A DNA stretch of 64,000 bases, taken from contig NC_079498.1 in the NCBI RefSeq assembly GCF_030052815.1, forward strand, positions 96,605,378-96,669,377. The letters are read 5' to 3'. The position numbers and the translations under genes were made by a program. Source of the stretch: Hevea brasiliensis. Lineage: Eukaryota; Streptophyta; Magnoliopsida; Malpighiales; Euphorbiaceae. The notes below the pieces were generated by a model. It ran no database searches. It had not been told where the DNA came from and saw only the letters and a program-made list of their open reading frames with translations. Below, one piece after another: positions 33,301 to 44,499 of the stretch. Each line of letters opens with the position of its first letter. The stretch's first letter is position 1.

Positions 33301-35350
33301 CTAGCTTTTAGTTTCAGTTTACATATTTCATGTCTTTATTTTAGTTGCTTCATTAATTAGTATTTTTAGCGACTTGTTTAGTTAATATTTTGCTTGTATT
33401 GCTTTTCTTTTATTTAAAACATTTGCTTATTCAGTATTTTTTTTTAGTTGTTTATAAGTACATTTTTTTTTTATTTTGAATCCTTAATGCTTTGCTTACT
33501 TGCTTTTGGTATGCTACTTTGGGAGTGGATATCTCATGGTTATATTTTTTAGCTTAACCTCCCTACTTCGACTTTTTGAGTTTAATGATTCCATTCCACT
33601 ATTTCTTTTGCAATGAGTGCAGCAACTGTCCAAATTTTATTTAATTAAATTGGCTGCACCTTCAATGAGGTAACAATTCTTATTTCAGCTTGTGTTATTT
33701 TCAGCACAAGTTGTGCTACCACTTATGAAACAGGGTACCCCTTATCCACTTTAGGCTTACATATCCATTCTTTATGCACAAATTAGTCACATATTTTCTG
33801 CACAGTGTTTGAGTGAGCCCATTGAATTTATAGCTAAAATTATCCCATTCCTTGCATTCTTTTAACATTGAGGACAATGTCCAATCTGAGTATGGGGGAG
33901 AGGGTAAAATTTTTGCAAAAAAAAATTATTTTTCCTTTTCATTTGCATATAGTGACATACTCATTCATTAATTCATACTTGTACATATTCACATATATAC
34001 ACTGCATATAGCTTCATATACTTAGTTATGCATACTTAGTTGCATATAGGTTCATTATACATTTATACATTCATGCATTTCATTTATTCATTTAAAATTT
34101 TTGGATTTTTAAACCAGTCTTTGAATTCCAGAAGTTGCTTCTTCAAGCAATCTAACTTGCCTTTAGATGGTTAGTGGAATGAAAGTTTCCAATTGGGTAC
34201 AAAGTCTTAAGCATTATTCTTTCTCTTACTTAATAGCTAAAAATTAATATATTCATCTACGTATGCAGATTCTGATTAGTTATTTTGAGTTTTTGAGTGT
34301 CTGAATAAGTCGTTAAGGAAGAAAATGGTCATTATCGTCTCACCATTCCTAGAACAAACATCTTAGATCTTTCAAAGCGAAATTTTTAACTTGCATTTGA
34401 TGAGAATATGATCTAGGCATTCCTTCATATTTTAAACCTCATATTTAGCCTTAACCTACCTTAATTTCATTTTAACCCTTACAAACCCCCTTGAACCTTA
34501 ATTTCCTAATTTCTTTGGAACCTAAATCATTTACCTAGTCATAAAACCTAAACACTACCACCTATTTATGAGAATAATATTTTAGCAATTAAGTGCACAT
34601 AAAAAAAAAAACTTGGAGGATTGAAACATCTTGAAAAGTGCTAGAGTAATTGTGAAAAGCTGATAAAAAAAAAAGGGGTCACCAAAATATCCCAAAGGTA
34701 ATTTTGGGTGTGACATGAAATAGGGACAAGTACAAAATCAAAAAAGTATAAAAAGTAGTCCCTTTATATAATCATTGTGATAGCACTTGAGATTCATTGT
34801 GAATTTCTTTCCTCATGATTGATAAAAAAAAAAAAAAAGGGATTTTGGATGCACTTTGAGTTTCATGATTAATATTATTCTCATATTTTGTTTTCCTTAT
34901 TCCCTTTCTTTGTTAACCACAATTTTATCTTATTTGACTCCATCACAACCCTTAAAAGACCTAATGATTCTTTGAAAAATGCTTGTTACATTAGTGGAGT
35001 TAGATATTTTATGCTTGCATATGGGTTTGGTAATATAATCCTCCATACATTACTCACCATCTATTTGAGACACATTGGCTATCTATTTCATTTAGGTTTG
35101 TTTAGGCACAATTGACTCTTGTAGCTGGTTGGTATTTGTTACTTGGGTTGATTGGTTAATTCTTAGCTATTCTGTAATTGTTGAGAGTGATTGCTTCACT
35201 CTTTGTGCTTTGCTGGTGGGAATTTCGAATATTGGTGGCTAGAGGTAATTTGGTGGTTTGGATTAGTGATTTATGTGTTTTCAAAGACTGATTCTATTTC
35301 CTTCCAAATGAGTTTTAATGAAATTTTACTTGGGGACAAGCAAGAGTTTG

Positions 35351-35362
35351 AGTATGGGGGAA
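35351..35362 (+). other. Polypurine tract of the Athila-type element
   Basis: GAGTATGGGGGAA lies just before the 3' LTR start at 35365, the expected place and composition for plus-strand priming. Confidence 0.8.
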
Positions 35363-35364
35363 TT

Positions 35365-36872
35365 TGATGCATGCATTTTATATCATTATTTAGGTATAAT
35401 TTTTGCACATAATTTACCCTTGTTCATAGCTATTACTATAGATATTAGTATATATTTAGTCAATTTTGCCTTTTCACACTTCTTAGTTTAATTTTTGGAA
35501 TTTATTTGTTTTGTAGGTTAAATTTAGAGAATTTTGGTATATTTTGATCAGAATAGCCATTTGGAAGAAATTAGAGTTGAATTACAAAATTTTGAAGTTG
35601 AGTTAAAGAAACCGAAAGTTGTACAATCTATGACACAGCTTGTGTCACAGGTTGTGTCATTGTCAGATATGAAGTTTTTCTCGAGCAGAAGGTTACACAA
35701 CTTGCGACACAAGGAGCAACACAACCGATTCAGCTTGTCATTTTAATGAAAATGGCTGACGTGGTACTTTCGTCCCTCTGATTTAATACATCACTTTCTC
35801 CAAAATCTTCTGCCTTTTTACCCATTCTAGGGAAGAACTCTGAACTATATAAAAACTTCTTTTTCTCTTTCTTTCCATAAGAGAAGAAAAACAAGGAGAT
35901 TTTGCAAGTGAGAGAGAAAGAGGAAGAGGAGCACGTGAAATCCTTTTGCAGTAGCAGCAGAGGACATTTTCTGCAACACTCCAGCAGCAGATTCTTCATC
36001 ATTTTACTGGGTTTTTCTATTCCTTGGCTTAGATTTTCATTATTTCTTCATTTCTATACTTGGGTTTCACTTGAAACCATGATTTGTGAGTAAATTTTTG
36101 AGATTCTAGGAATGGGTTTGTAAATATTACTTTGTATTGTGGTTTTTGAATTGATTTAGTCATTTAAATGAGATTTGTTGCATTTTGATTTATTGCTTGT
36201 GAGCTTGTTGCCTTGCTTGATGAATGGGCTCTCATTAAGTTAAGTTTTAATCCTTGACAGATGGACTGAAAAGTGAATGTTTGGCATAGATAATCTTGCA
36301 TTAAACTTAGTTTTCTTGGTGTTAGAGATAAGCTAAGAGGATTAAGGGGACTTTCAAAAATCAATTAGAGCTTTAATTAAGTTTTTATCAGGTTTGAAAT
36401 ACCGTGAAAACAGGGTTTGATTTGATGAATACTATCTTTGAAATGCTTGAAAAATATTTCAAAGAACTAAGAATTGATTTTCCTCAAAATTGCAATTCTC
36501 ATGTGTTTGGCTAAATTGGGGATAAACCACATACAAACAATATTGAAAACCCTATCTCTAAAATCACTTTAATTTTTTTTGAATTTAGATTTGATTCCTC
36601 CCAATTTCATAATTAGCAATTTCAATTTAAATTTTGGTAATCTAGTTTAATTAATTTAGTTAATTGTTTGATTTAGTTTAAATTCCTCAAACTCCAATTT
36701 TAAATTTTAAATTTTAAATTTGATTTTTTTTATATATTTAAATTTTACCATTCTAATTAGCTTATCCTTTTATTTCCAATTTAAGCACAATTCCCTGTGG
36801 GAACAGTATTATTTTTAAAACTATACTACTGTGACCCGTGAATTTGCAGAAACTATTTCACAGCTAACATCA
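35365..36872 (+). repeat. 3' LTR of the Athila-type element
   Basis: Starts TGATGCATGCATTTTATATC and ends CAGCTAACATCA, followed by the target duplication CTTGC. It matches the 5' LTR throughout, including the ACAACTTGCGACACAAGG block and the TATAAAAAC box near 35850. Confidence 0.92.
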
Positions 36873-36877
36873 CTTGC

Positions 36878-39170
36878 CCCTCTTGCCTTTGGGTTGGATT
36901 GTGCACATTTGTTTTTTTTTTTTTTATTTCCTTTTGTAAGTCTTGTGCTCTCAATATAAAGGGTTCATCATTTACTAACCTGAAGCAACCTTTAAATCTT
37001 TAACTGCTTTTGTCTTCTAGGTGCCTCTAGTGTGGTGATGTTGGTTTTAGTGACATGGGTGGTGGGAGGGAGGAGGTTCCCTTAGGGTTCATAAGAGCCA
37101 GCAGAGGTGGGTGTCGTTGCCCTCCCGAATGTGCCCTACCTCCTTTCCTACTACTTCTCCCTCTGTGGGCTGTCGATCTGTACTGAATAGCTATAGTTTC
37201 CATGGCTTTGTTTGCTGTTAATAGCCCTAAAGGGGTTTGCTAGCTACCGTTTGTTCTTGGTTGTGTTTTGGCAAGGTGGTTCTCTTCTTAGTCGTCGATT
37301 CTTATTCTGAAAGATGGAGGAGCTCAATGGCCGAATGTCCCAAGGTTGAGTAGCGTTGCATGGTTAAGAAACTAGATCTTCCTTTCGAGTGACCTACCTG
37401 ATTTGAGTTTAGGGCTTTTATATTTTAGGATCCCCAACCAGTTGTGTTGGGTCTTTAATTTGCTTGGCTTGGTAGTGGTCTTATCTGTTGTAATGTTGGC
37501 ATGATTTTGGTAGCTAGTTTTCTTTTGTTGTTTGGCAAGCCATGGCCTTGTAACACCTTCTCTAGGTCTTTTAAGGCCATTTTAATGAGATCTTATTATT
37601 TTTTTTTTAAATTTTAAAAAAATAGACAGTATAGCTCAATTCTCATTCAGACATTTGATAAACACAATATATATTACATGTCCCAAATAAAGTAACCAAA
37701 GTTACTATAGATTTCTAAAAGTAATAACAATAAAAAGTAAGTATATGCCGATCTAAGTAAATAAGCTTATGAAGGAAATTGCAGGATAAAGACTCAAATA
37801 AAGTAGCATTTTCTATCGCTTAGAAAAATAGTCGACATGAATGAGCTTTTACTCATAGATTTATGATATTGATTATGAATATAATTTTTATAATTACTTA
37901 GGGCTAATGCAGTCTGACAATATATTTATAACATCAATCAACAAATATCACTAAAATATTCATGTACTTGAAATATCATACACATAAAAATACGAGAATT
38001 TTATTGGATAGCTTGACACAATTAATAACTTATCCAATAGATATATAGATAATACTTGTCGAAGAACAAGCTCGATATATATATATATATAATCAGAAAA
38101 CATAATTAAATCCCTTAAACTAGTATCAAAATGAAAAATTATTCTTACTTCATAATTCTTGCATCCATCAAAAGTCTCCATAGATTACCTCTAGATCATT
38201 AAGCACTCATAAATCAGCTATAATATTGCAAATGCACCTCGAGCAAGAGTTTCCTTGATTATGACATTCTCAGGTAAATAATAATAATAATAAAAAAGAA
38301 AGAAGAGTAGATTTGATGCATCAATCGGTTTTGATCACAGCCATGAGAAGACATGCAACCTTTGGTTTCAACAGGAGTGATGAGAGGTTGAAGATGAAGA
38401 GGAAGTTTTCTTTTCTTTTTTCTTCTTCTTTTTTTCTTTTTGTAATAGAGATTTTGTGGTAGTTAATTAGTATTAAGACGTTCTATTATCTAATAACACA
38501 TTAGAGAAAAATTGATTTTTTAGTTATTAAAATTAATAAGTCTTTTCAAGTGTTTTTTATGTCATAATTTTTTATTAATGAAATGAACAAATATAGAAAT
38601 TTAAAAAAAAAAGAAATTAATAAACAGATATATACATACATCAAGTTATTATATGTACAAGAATTTCCCATATAGTGTTTAGAAATGGTGAAATCAGGAA
38701 TCTAGCTTTTGTTGGCTAACACACAAAAGCTTATTATGTGTAAGCTATTAATTGACTTTTGTTTCACGGAAAATATTTCGTATATGAAAAATATTTTCAT
38801 AAAAATTATTTTTTAAAAGAATATTTTTCATAAAAATATTTTCTATTGTTTGACATACATTTAATATTTTATGTCATTACTTACAAAATCTACCAAGCGA
38901 AGTATTGTGAAAGTTGAGGAGGTTAGGTTAGGAAAATGACTTTTGGTTTTAAAATGGGAAGTCATTTTCCCTTATTTTGAGGTTATTTCCTTCACTAACA
39001 ACTTATTTTCTTTTGACCAAATTTTTTTAAACGCCCCTAAAATTTGGAAAATAAGAAAAATATTTTCTAGAAAAACATTTTCCTTTAAACAAATGGATCC
39101 TTAAACTCTTTTATGTTTAGCAGAGTAATTAAATAAAATAAGCAAAGTGCTTGACAATGGCATCTGCTAC
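36878..39170 (+). mobile_element. Dispersed repeat, copy A, right part
   Basis: It matches copy B in order: 36878-37600 corresponds to 42184-42219 plus 43832-44499, 37600-38500 to 47650-48480, and 39108-39170 to 48755-48826. Shared words include GGGCTGTCGATCT, GGTCTTTTAAGGCCATTTT, AACTTATCCAATAGATATAT and GATTTGATGCATCAATCGGT. The first part ends in a T-run after AGGCCATTTTAATGAGATC, rather like a LINE tail, but no reverse transcriptase is present. Copy A has an extra block (about 38757-39108) absent from copy B. Confidence 0.75.
38757..39108. mobile_element. MITE-like insert in repeat copy A
   Basis: It is absent at the matching place in copy B (near 48752), so it is an insertion. The ends carry GGAAAATATTTCGTATATG and its rough complement near 39055-39085 (AAAATATTTTCTAGAAAAAC), giving weak terminal inverted repeats. 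There is no open frame. Exact borders and duplication were not resolved. Confidence 0.55.
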
Positions 39171-39429
39171 TCCTACATCAATATTATAGTATTAGAATGC
39201 AATACAAGCAGAGAAGAGGGATAAAAGTCCACCAGGACCGTTCCTTTTACTTTGTTTTTTAAAATAAAAGAAAATACTATTGAGTTTTAGTTGATTGATA
39301 TTGGAGTGTTTGTGAGATTTTGAGTTTAAATTCTAATTATAGCTAATTATGTTAAAAAGAATGAAAGAAATTGTAAGAGAATTAGATCATTTTTATACAA
39401 ACATAGACTATTAAAAAACTACAACTTTA
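39171..39429. other. Spacer after repeat copy A
   Basis: I see nothing recognisable: AT-rich sequence without a frame or inverted repeat. Confidence 0.5.
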
Positions 39430-39886
39430 TTCGGCAACAACTTTAAGGTAGCATTTAGTATTTTGACTATAATCAAAATACTATTTTTCTTATTTATATT
39501 ATTCAGTCGCATACTATTTATAATAATATTTAAAGATTGAGAGAATAGTTAATGGAACGTTTCTCCTCCTTGCATTTAGGTCTTGTTTGGCAACATTAAC
39601 TGTTCTAATAATCAGTTGTTTTATTAGTTATTAGCTGTTAGATATTAGTCATTAGTTATTAATGGTTAGTTGTTTATATAGTAATTTAAAATAGATATGT
39701 TTAGTAAAATAGTTGTTAAATGTAAAAATAGTTCTATTATCTTATTAACCCTAATCAAAACGATTACTCCCTCAACTTCTAAATACTATTATAAATACTA
39801 TGCTACCAAATAATATAAATACGAGAGGTAGTGTTTTGACTAGTGTTAAAATACTAAATACTACCTTAAAAGTTATTGTCGAACAA
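39430..39886. mobile_element. MITE with inverted ends
   Basis: The left end (about 39430-39467, GCAACAACTTTAAGGTAGCA) is complementary to the right end (about 39850-39884, AAATACTACCTTAAAAGTTA). A third copy of the end sequence lies at 40558-40600. The element has no open frame and overlaps a larger fold-back (39585-40800). Confidence 0.6.
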
Positions 39887-40614
39887 AATCTTAAAGGTTA
39901 AGGGAGTTTTTTTTACTAGAGTCAAAAAAATGATATTGCTATTTTACATTTTAACCACTCCCTTAACTAGGGATAGCAACGAGTAGGATGCCCATGAAAA
40001 TTATCCTATCTGAACCTGAACTTGATTATTATTCTCAAAACCTAAACCCTCCTAAATTTGATAAAAAATTATTATTTACTATCCAAATTTGTCATAAACT
40101 TGATTATTATTACCTGAAAAATATTGTAACCAATTTAATTTTATATTTTTTTAATTAATAATCTACATAAAAAATTAATTTTATTAATAATTTTTATTTT
40201 AAAATTTTAATAATTTCATAAAACATTTAAATTTTATCTTATTTAAAATAAAATATATAAAAATTTATATATATTATTATAAAAAACATATATTTTATAT
40301 TTAATTAAATATTTATATAAACGAATTGAATGGGTAACGGATACCCAAATGCAAAAGCTGAATCTGAATTGCCAAAGGTATTATTCTTTAACCTGAACCT
40401 ATTCCAAACTCAACTATATATTATCTAAATCTGTCCTATTAAGGTTCGATCGGATCGAGTACCCGTAAAAATCGACCCATTGTCATCCATACTTTTAATC
40501 TCTAAGTACTGGAACAAATACTATACCAATAAATAGTATAAATAAGAGAGGTAGTCAAAACACTAAATGCTACCTTAAAAGCTATTATCGAACAAGGAGT
40601 GTTTTGATTAAGAT

Positions 40615-40646
<32 letters not shown>

Positions 40647-40800
40647 CTCTTGGCAATTAATCTAATAATTATTTTAATTGATTTACTTTATTATATAAAT
40701 AGTTAACCACAACTAATATCTAACAACTAATATAACAGCTAAAAAATAACTATTAGAACAATTCATATCTTCTAATATTACAAAATAGACCTTACAAATT
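39585..40800. mobile_element. Large fold-back element with nested insert
   Basis: The left arm (39585-39720, TTGGCAACATTAACTGTTCT then ATTAGCTGTTAGATATTAG) pairs with the right arm (40660-40800, CTAATATCTAACAACTAATA then TATTAGAACAATTC). Inside, 39967-40495 is a second inverted-repeat element, with GGGATAGCAACGAGTAGGAT at its left and ACCCATTGTCATCCATAC at its right, a type common in plants. No coding sequence is present. The nesting order is inferred from the arms. Confidence 0.55.
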
Positions 40801-41086
40801 AAAAAAAGAAAAATTCTCGGGCATACAAAAACTTGGGAAATGAGATGCACTTTCCACTACCAATATCTTTTACTTCCCAACAAAGTTAGCAAAGACATCC
40901 TACGGATTCTAACAAATAACAACCATTAATGTATAATATTAAAATTAGTAAACAAAACAGGTAATAAATTATAACAAGCAGTGGTCCTTCTCCTTCATTT
41001 GAACGAATCTCATTGTGTGAATTTGTCAACTTCAAAGACGGAGAGAGAAGCATATAACCCTCCCAAGACCCACCTTGGCTAATAAA

Positions 41087-41117
<31 letters not shown>

Positions 41118-41120
41118 AAT
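40801..41120. other. Spacer with a (CT)n tract
   Basis: No gene. A (CT)n run lies at about 41088-41108 and passes into a short TATA run. The minus-strand 85-codon frame here contains the repeat and has no family features. Confidence 0.5.
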
Positions 41121-41206
41121 ATAAGGTGTGTGTTGGAACACATTAAAATTTTGTTTTACATATTTGAGATGTAAAACGAAACTTTAACGCGTTCAAACAC
41201 ACACAG

Positions 41207-41251
<45 letters not shown>

Positions 41252-41283
41252 AAAACTTTAATGTGTTCCAACACACACCTTAT
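41121..41283. mobile_element. Palindromic MITE with about 34-bp inverted ends and a (TA)n core
   Basis: The ends AAGGTGTGTGTTGGAACACA (from 41123) and the complement of the same sequence (to 41281) match over about 34 bp with one mismatch. The core contains a further diverged inverted copy (GCGTTCAAACACACACAGC) and a (TA)n run. The flanks are both TA, consistent with a TA target duplication as in Tc1/mariner-type MITEs, though the TA-rich context makes that weak. Confidence 0.75.
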
Positions 41284-41469
41284 AAAGATGTGTTTTTCAA
41301 AAGTTGCAGACTTCAAAGTGGAGAAATTTGGTTTTTGCAGAGAAGTGAAATAAAAAAATTAATTAATTAATTGTCTTCTTTTCTTAAAAATAAAAAAAGT
41401 AATAAATTATCTTAATCATATGAGTTCTCCTTACCCAAAAAAAATTAATTGATAGATTTGTTAATAGAA
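41284..41469. other. Short spacer before repeat copy B
   Basis: AT-rich sequence with an (AATT)n patch near 41360-41375. Nothing is recognised. Confidence 0.5.
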
Positions 41470-41548
41470 AGAATTGTAACAATGAAACAAAGTTTTTGTT
41501 TCTTATATCCTTTCATCATTAAGAGCTAAACCTCATGACAATTCTTTT

Positions 41549-41648
<100 letters not shown>

Positions 41649-42231
41649 AATACAAAGAGGTATGAGTCTTGGTATGGATATAATTTTTTGTATGGATACA
41701 ACTCTTTATAGTTACACAGCTTCATTGCTTCTTTTAAATATATATTTCTATTTCACAAAATAGAAAATTATGGATCTAGTTTAACCCACATGGGTGATCC
41801 ATTCTATATTTTCAATAGTAACGGTGAATAAAACTCACTCTATCACAAAGCATTAACCACATGCAATGGAAAGCTTAGTTTACTCTGAACACAACACACA
41901 CAACAAAATATAACTCAGAATTCATTAGGCATGCAATAAAACATACGAAGGAAGTTTCACTCAATCTTACAATCCGTAAAACACAATGAAATAATATAAC
42001 TGAGGATTTCAGCTCAACTCTAATCCATATATGAATCTTATCTAGGGCTCTTTCTTTTCTCTCTATTTACTCCTCTAGTCTAACCTAGGGCTTATTCCCT
42101 TATCCTATTTGCTTTCAGCCTACTCTTTCCCTCATGGACAATGGGGGCCTCCTCCTCCTACTTCACCTAAAAGTGGGTCCTGCCCCTCTTGCCTTTGGGT
42201 TGGATTGTGTACATTTTTTCTATGTGGTTTC

Positions 42232-43826
42232 CACAAGTATACGAGCTGTATTAGTAATAAAGTGATAAATAAAGTATCGTTTCCATGAGGAGTTGCATTT
42301 GAATACCAAATTATAAATGAGGAGATTATTTGGGCTACTGGTAATGAAAGTAAAGTGCAAATGTAAATAAACTTGATAAAATTAATAAATATAAGCAAAG
42401 TAAGCAAATAGCAAAACATATAAACTCTTAAACTAGATGAAATTAAACTAAAATAACAATGGGTAATTAAAATCAAAGACTAATTAATGGTAAAAATGAT
42501 TCCACATTTGGGGTTTATGCATAAATTAATTGGAATTTGTCTTAGTTCATCGAATTTTAAGAGAAAATAAAGTTTGAAGGTAATTAATTTTGAAATCCTT
42601 TGATATCTTTTTTAAGCAAACCAAAGAGTATTTTAAGAAAACTAAACCTACTTTCGTATGATATTTGATTCACTTAAAGCCCATTAAGTTTTGTAATCAA
42701 TCAATGAATCCTCTTAAATCTCTAATTTTTTTCTAAATCTAGGTGTTTTTAAGTTCAAATATTTAATTATCTGTCAATGATTTTTACGCTTCAGTCCTTC
42801 AATCAAAGATTAAAAACTAGACCCAGTGAGATCCAATATTAGATAAGTTATAAAACATATGAAGGAAAGAATCAAAACTAATATTTATATAAAATCTAAA
42901 ATAAACCAGTCTAAATTCACAAATTAATCTAAAATATAGTTTCTGACTCTGAAATCTAAAATTTCTACTCACTCATGATGATATTTATAAGAGAAAATGA
43001 AGAAGAAGAAGACAATGAAACAAACATGAAAATAGGCTAAAAATAGAAAAACCCATATGAAAGAATCAAAGATTTCTAAATTCTGCAACTCCAGATGTCC
43101 CTAGAAGCCACCAAAATCTAGTAGAGAAAAATGGCATTCTTCTTCTTTTTCTTTTCTTCCGTTTCTCTCTCTTTCTCCTTGTGGAAAAGACTAGAAAATT
43201 ATGTTTTTATATGGTCTAAAATATGCCTTAAAATAGGTCAAAAAGAGGTAAGGACAACTAAGTGCACAGTAGATGAAGTGTAAAAATATCCAGTCAGCAT
43301 GCCTTTTCACGCTTCTGGGTTAGCCTTTGTTAGATTTGCTTACCCTGTGCAACATCTCAAGCAAGGTTCTAGGTGTTGCACTGCCTAACAACACTAGATA
43401 AGCAGGTTTTTCAGCAAATTTTGATAGGTTTTAAGTTGTAGGTACTGAAGAAGTTGAAATTTGACTACGCTTGACTTGTGACTTACCCTGTATCACATCT
43501 CAAGCACTACGACATGCAATAAGCAGAATCTAGTGCACCCTAACCAACTTCTCAATCAAATTTTGGTAGGTTTGGATTTCAAAACTTGATTTCTTCAACT
43601 TTTTCCACTATTCAAGATTCTAAACCTCCTCAAATCATCTCTTAATACATCAATGACCTTTAAATCACTTCAAAACCTATTAAAAACATCAAAATTCCAA
43701 AAATCAAGTATAAACTAAAATTAATAATTTAACTAAATTAAAGACTAAAAGAATAAAAACACTAAACAATAAGGGCAAAACTAATACAAAATTACCCCAA
43801 AATGCCTATATGAAATGAGTGTAACA
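42232..43826 (-). mobile_element. Solo LTR, Athila-like, in repeat copy B
   Basis: The 1595-bp segment is absent from copy A and flanked by GTTTC on both sides (42227-42231 and 43827-43831). On the minus strand it starts TGTTACACTC. Its plus-strand start (CACAAGTATACGAGC.., then GTATCGTTTCCATGAGGAG) resembles the complement of Athila LTR ends. It also has the CTTGACTTGTGACTTACCCTG / CCTGTGCAACATCTCAAGCA vocabulary. No internal domain remains, so LTR-LTR recombination is the simplest origin. The right-hand terminus is not a perfect CA, which leaves the exact border open by one or two bases. Confidence 0.7.
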
Positions 43827-44499
43827 GTTTCCTTTTGCAAGTCCTATGCTCGTAATAGAAAGGATTCATCATTTATTGACCTGAAGCAACTTTGAAATCT
43901 TTAGCTGCATGTGTATTTGAGGTGCCTCTGGTGCATCGATTTTGGTTTCAGTGAGATGCATGATTGACGGGTTTCTCTTTTTTGCAAGGGGAAGGGAGGA
44001 AGTTCCTGAAGGATTTATAAGAGCCAGCCGAGGTAGGTACTATTACCCTCCCGAATGGGCCTTGCCTCTTCTCCTACTGCTTTCACTTTGCGGGCTGTCG
44101 ATCTATGCTGAATAACTCTAGGTTCCATGGCTTTTTTTGTTGTTAATAATCCTAAAGTGGTTTGTTAGTTGCCATTTGTTCTTGGTTGTGTTTTGGTAGG
44201 TAGTTCTCTTCTTAGTCATTAGTTCTTATTCTGAAAGATGAATGAGCTCGATGGTCAAATGGACAGTGGCCCTAAATGGTTGAGAAACCAGATCTTCCTT
44301 TTGAGTGACCTACTCGATTTAAGTTTAGAACTTTTATATTTTCGGATCCCAACAAGTTGCATTGGGTCTTTAATTTGCTTGGCTTGGTAGTGGTCTTATC
44401 TATTGTAATATTGGCCTGATTTTAGTAGCTAGTTTTCTCTTGTTGTTTAGCAACCCATGGCCTTCTATCACCTTTTCTAGGTCTTTTAAGGCCATTTTT

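Larger units (their letters stand above)
31902..35350 (+). other. 3' region of the Athila-type element
   Basis: This is a long, largely non-coding zone between pol and the 3' LTR, usual in Athila. It includes a repeat block at 32440-32640, a small proline-rich frame at 32983-33300 and several A-runs. Near 33870-33905 the words GACAATGTCCAATCTGAGTA then TGGGGGAGAGGG form an extra purine-rich, PPT-like motif. No envelope-like gene with membrane segments could be recognised. Confidence 0.65.
20749..36872 (+). mobile_element. Athila-type Ty3/gypsy retrotransposon, defective, with nested insertion
   Basis: Two direct LTRs (20749-22248 and 35365-36872, TGATG...CATCA type ends) are flanked by the 5-bp duplication CTTGC (20744-20748 and 36873-36877). 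The primer-binding site is complementary to tRNA-Asp, as in the Athila/Tat branch. Internal order is gag, aspartic protease, a short reverse transcriptase start fused to an integrase tail, a long 3' region, and a purine tract before the 3' LTR. Gag is split by a 6.2-kb element (23140-29337). Most of pol is deleted and several frames are broken, so it cannot move by itself. It sits inside dispersed repeat copy A, and so is younger than that repeat. Confidence 0.9.

Noticed and set aside
42132..42476. 114-codon minus-strand frame with hydrophobic segments
   Set aside because: It spans the junction between repeat copy B and a solo LTR, so it cannot be an inherited gene.
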